From NCBI GenBank assembly GCA_026986885.1, contig JALSNT010000621.1, forward strand, positions 1 through 6,911: DNA of 6,911 nucleotides. Direction: 5' to 3'. This DNA comes from Desulfobulbaceae bacterium (GTDB lineage: Bacteria > Desulfobacterota > Desulfobulbia > Desulfobulbales > Desulfobulbaceae). Within the stretch, counting starts at the first letter, position 1. Each line of letters starts with the position of its first letter. Below are positions 6,087 through 6,911 of this stretch, piece by piece. The translations under genes were made by a program, and so were the position numbers. The notes beneath the pieces are model-generated. The model saw only the letters and a list, made by a program, of their open reading frames with translations, did not search any database and was not told the DNA's origin.

Positions 6087-6748
6087 TTGTCCGCTCCCTG
6101 CTCCTCTGTTGCCTGCTCAGTCTTTGTGGATGTGCCGGGCCCGGTCCACCCGGCCTGCAACCGCTTGCCTGTACAGCCCTTCGGGCCTGTAACGGTGTCT
6201 ATCCCCAGGGACGGTGGCAGTTTGTTCATCTCATAGAATTCAGGCTGCCGGGGGGCGGAGGAGGCACGGTGATCGGGGTAACAGTCCTGAACGGCCGGAC
6301 CGTCAAGTGCGCCCTTACCAGCACCGAGGGCATGACCCTTTTTGAAGCCCGGGCCGACAACACAGTTGAGGTGCTGCATGCCGTGCCCCCCTTTGACAAA
6401 CCCGGTTTTGCCAAAGGGCTGCTGAACGATGTGCGGGCAATCTTTCTCCGGCCGCCGGGCACCCCGGTCTGCGGAACCCTGGCCGACGGTCGGCGCACAT
6501 GCCGGTTCAGGCAGCAGGATGGAAAACTGACCGATATTCTGCCGGACCCGGACGCGGGGAAGTGCTTTCGAATTATCACCTGGTCCGCCGATCACCGGCA
6601 GACTCGAATAATTACAGCCAAAGACTGCAGGCTGCAGAATGAGTACAGGCAGGCCCGTTCCCTGACCCTGAATTCTCCGGGAACAAAAGGTTACACCTTG
6701 AAGATGTCTCTGCTGCAGGCGGAACAGCTGTCCCCGCCAGGAGAGTAG
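6083..6748 (+). CDS. DUF3261-like outer-membrane lipoprotein of the APE-type cluster
   Basis: This 221-residue protein has a lipoprotein signal peptide: a short charged start, hydrophobic SLLLCCLLSL (5-14) and lipobox LCGC with the acylated C17. Residue 18 is Ala, so nothing suggests inner-membrane retention by the enterobacterial Asp+2 rule. The body resembles the DUF3261 lipoproteins found in APE clusters: GRWQFVHLIEF (43-53), VIGVTVLN (63-70), MTLFEAR (84-90) and VPPFDKPGFAKGLLNDVRAIFL (101-122, the best preserved stretch). Its biochemical activity is unknown. It may anchor or present the product in the outer membrane, or interact with the preceding LolA-like protein. There are eleven cysteines, seven of them after C17, which is many for an exported protein. 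The start overlaps the LolA-like stop in ATGA; no convincing ribosome site is present, implying translational coupling. It is the last gene before the long inverted repeat, which begins within its final codons. Confidence 0.8.
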   Translation: MIVRSLLLCCLLSLCGCAGPGPPGLQPLACTALRACNGVYPQGRWQFVHLIEFRLPGGGGGTVIGVTVLNGRTVKCALTSTEGMTLFEARADNTVEVLHAVPPFDKPGFAKGLLNDVRAIFLRPPGTPVCGTLADGRRTCRFRQQDGKLTDILPDPDAGKCFRIITWSADHRQTRIITAKDCRLQNEYRQARSLTLNSPGTKGYTLKMSLLQAEQLSPPGE

Positions 6749-6828
6749 GTCTGTTTGAGGGCAGCGACAACGGACACCGAGGCGATGATGGCAAGGTGTC
6801 CGCTTTCGCGGAGCTCAAGCAGACCTAC
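6745..6828. repeat. 84-nt nested imperfect inverted repeat overlapping the last stop codon
   Basis: The outer arms, 6745-6759 (GTAGGTCTGTTTGAG) and 6814-6828 (CTCAAGCAGACCTAC), pair at 14 of 15 positions. The inner arms CGGACACC (6771-6778) and GGTGTCCG (6795-6802) pair perfectly around a 16-base loop. The two spacers between outer and inner arms are both 11 bases and pair partly, so the whole element can fold as one long interrupted hairpin. The stop codon TAG of the lipoprotein gene (6746-6748) is inside the left arm. No T run follows on the plus strand, so it is not a standard intrinsic terminator. It may be a 3'-end stabiliser, an operon-end structural RNA or a short mobile palindromic element. 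The function is not determinable from this copy. Confidence 0.7.
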
Positions 6829-6911
6829 GACTGACCCACTGCAAGGCATCCATGTTTTCCCCGTTCCATCGCCCCCTTATCGTTATGAACAGCTTTTATT
6901 TTTGAAACAGA

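Noticed and set aside
6745..6828. Integron attC site
   Set aside because: The arms lack the GTTRRRY/RYYYAAC core sites, and no integrase or gene cassette organisation is present.
6829..6911. Start of another gene at the right end
   Set aside because: Only a short frame (ATG at 6852, ended by TGA before the window edge) is present, with no ribosome site; I see nothing supportable in these 83 bases.

Overview
The window looks like part of a Gram-negative, GC-rich bacterial gene cluster that makes a polyene-type or otherwise unusual fatty acyl product and delivers it to the outer membrane. Its gene set is related to aryl polyene (APE) clusters: a ketosynthase with a chain-length-factor-like partner, an acyl carrier protein, an ApeP-like dehydratase, a FabG/ApeQ-like ketoreductase, a LolA-like periplasmic protein and a DUF3261-like lipoprotein. 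The LolA-like protein and the lipoprotein require an outer membrane. A Desulfobacterota-type (Desulfobulbales-like) host is my best guess from the gene style and the neighbouring B12-binding protein, but this is inference and no marker gene is present.

Layout. Left arm, minus strand, read from about 2932 down to 1: acyl carrier protein (2669-2932), a 719-residue ketosynthase fused to a second, degenerate ketosynthase domain (513-2672), then the N-terminal 172 residues of a probable cobalamin-binding radical SAM enzyme that runs off the left edge (1-516). The three genes are chained by 4-base stop/start overlaps (TTGA and GTGA). Centre: a 158-bp divergent intergenic region (2933-3090) with a candidate promoter for the left arm. 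Right arm, plus strand: an SLC13/ArsB-like membrane transporter (3091-4146), a 113-bp gap holding a hairpin, then four overlapping genes: ApeP-like dehydratase (4260-4733), ketoreductase (4726-5469), LolA-like protein (5469-6086) and DUF3261-like lipoprotein (6083-6748). A long imperfect inverted repeat (6745-6828) overlaps the last stop codon. The remaining 83 bases hold nothing I can identify.

How it may work. The chain would grow on the ACP. The N-terminal ketosynthase half condenses, and the C-terminal half, which appears to have lost all three catalytic positions (Cys to Asp, His to Ala, His to Glu in my hand alignment), would act as a built-in chain-length factor. FabG reduces the 3-keto group and the ApeP-like protein dehydrates it. 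With no enoyl reductase in view the double bonds could persist, giving a polyene. The cobalamin/radical SAM protein, translationally coupled to the ketosynthase, would be a tailoring enzyme. The LolA-like protein and lipoprotein would serve periplasmic transit and outer-membrane placement. Starter-unit activation, acyltransferase and MMPL exporter genes, usual in APE clusters, are not visible and may lie outside the window. The most interesting points are the single-chain KS/CLF fusion, its tight coupling to a B12-binding protein, and the 84-nt palindrome closing the right operon.
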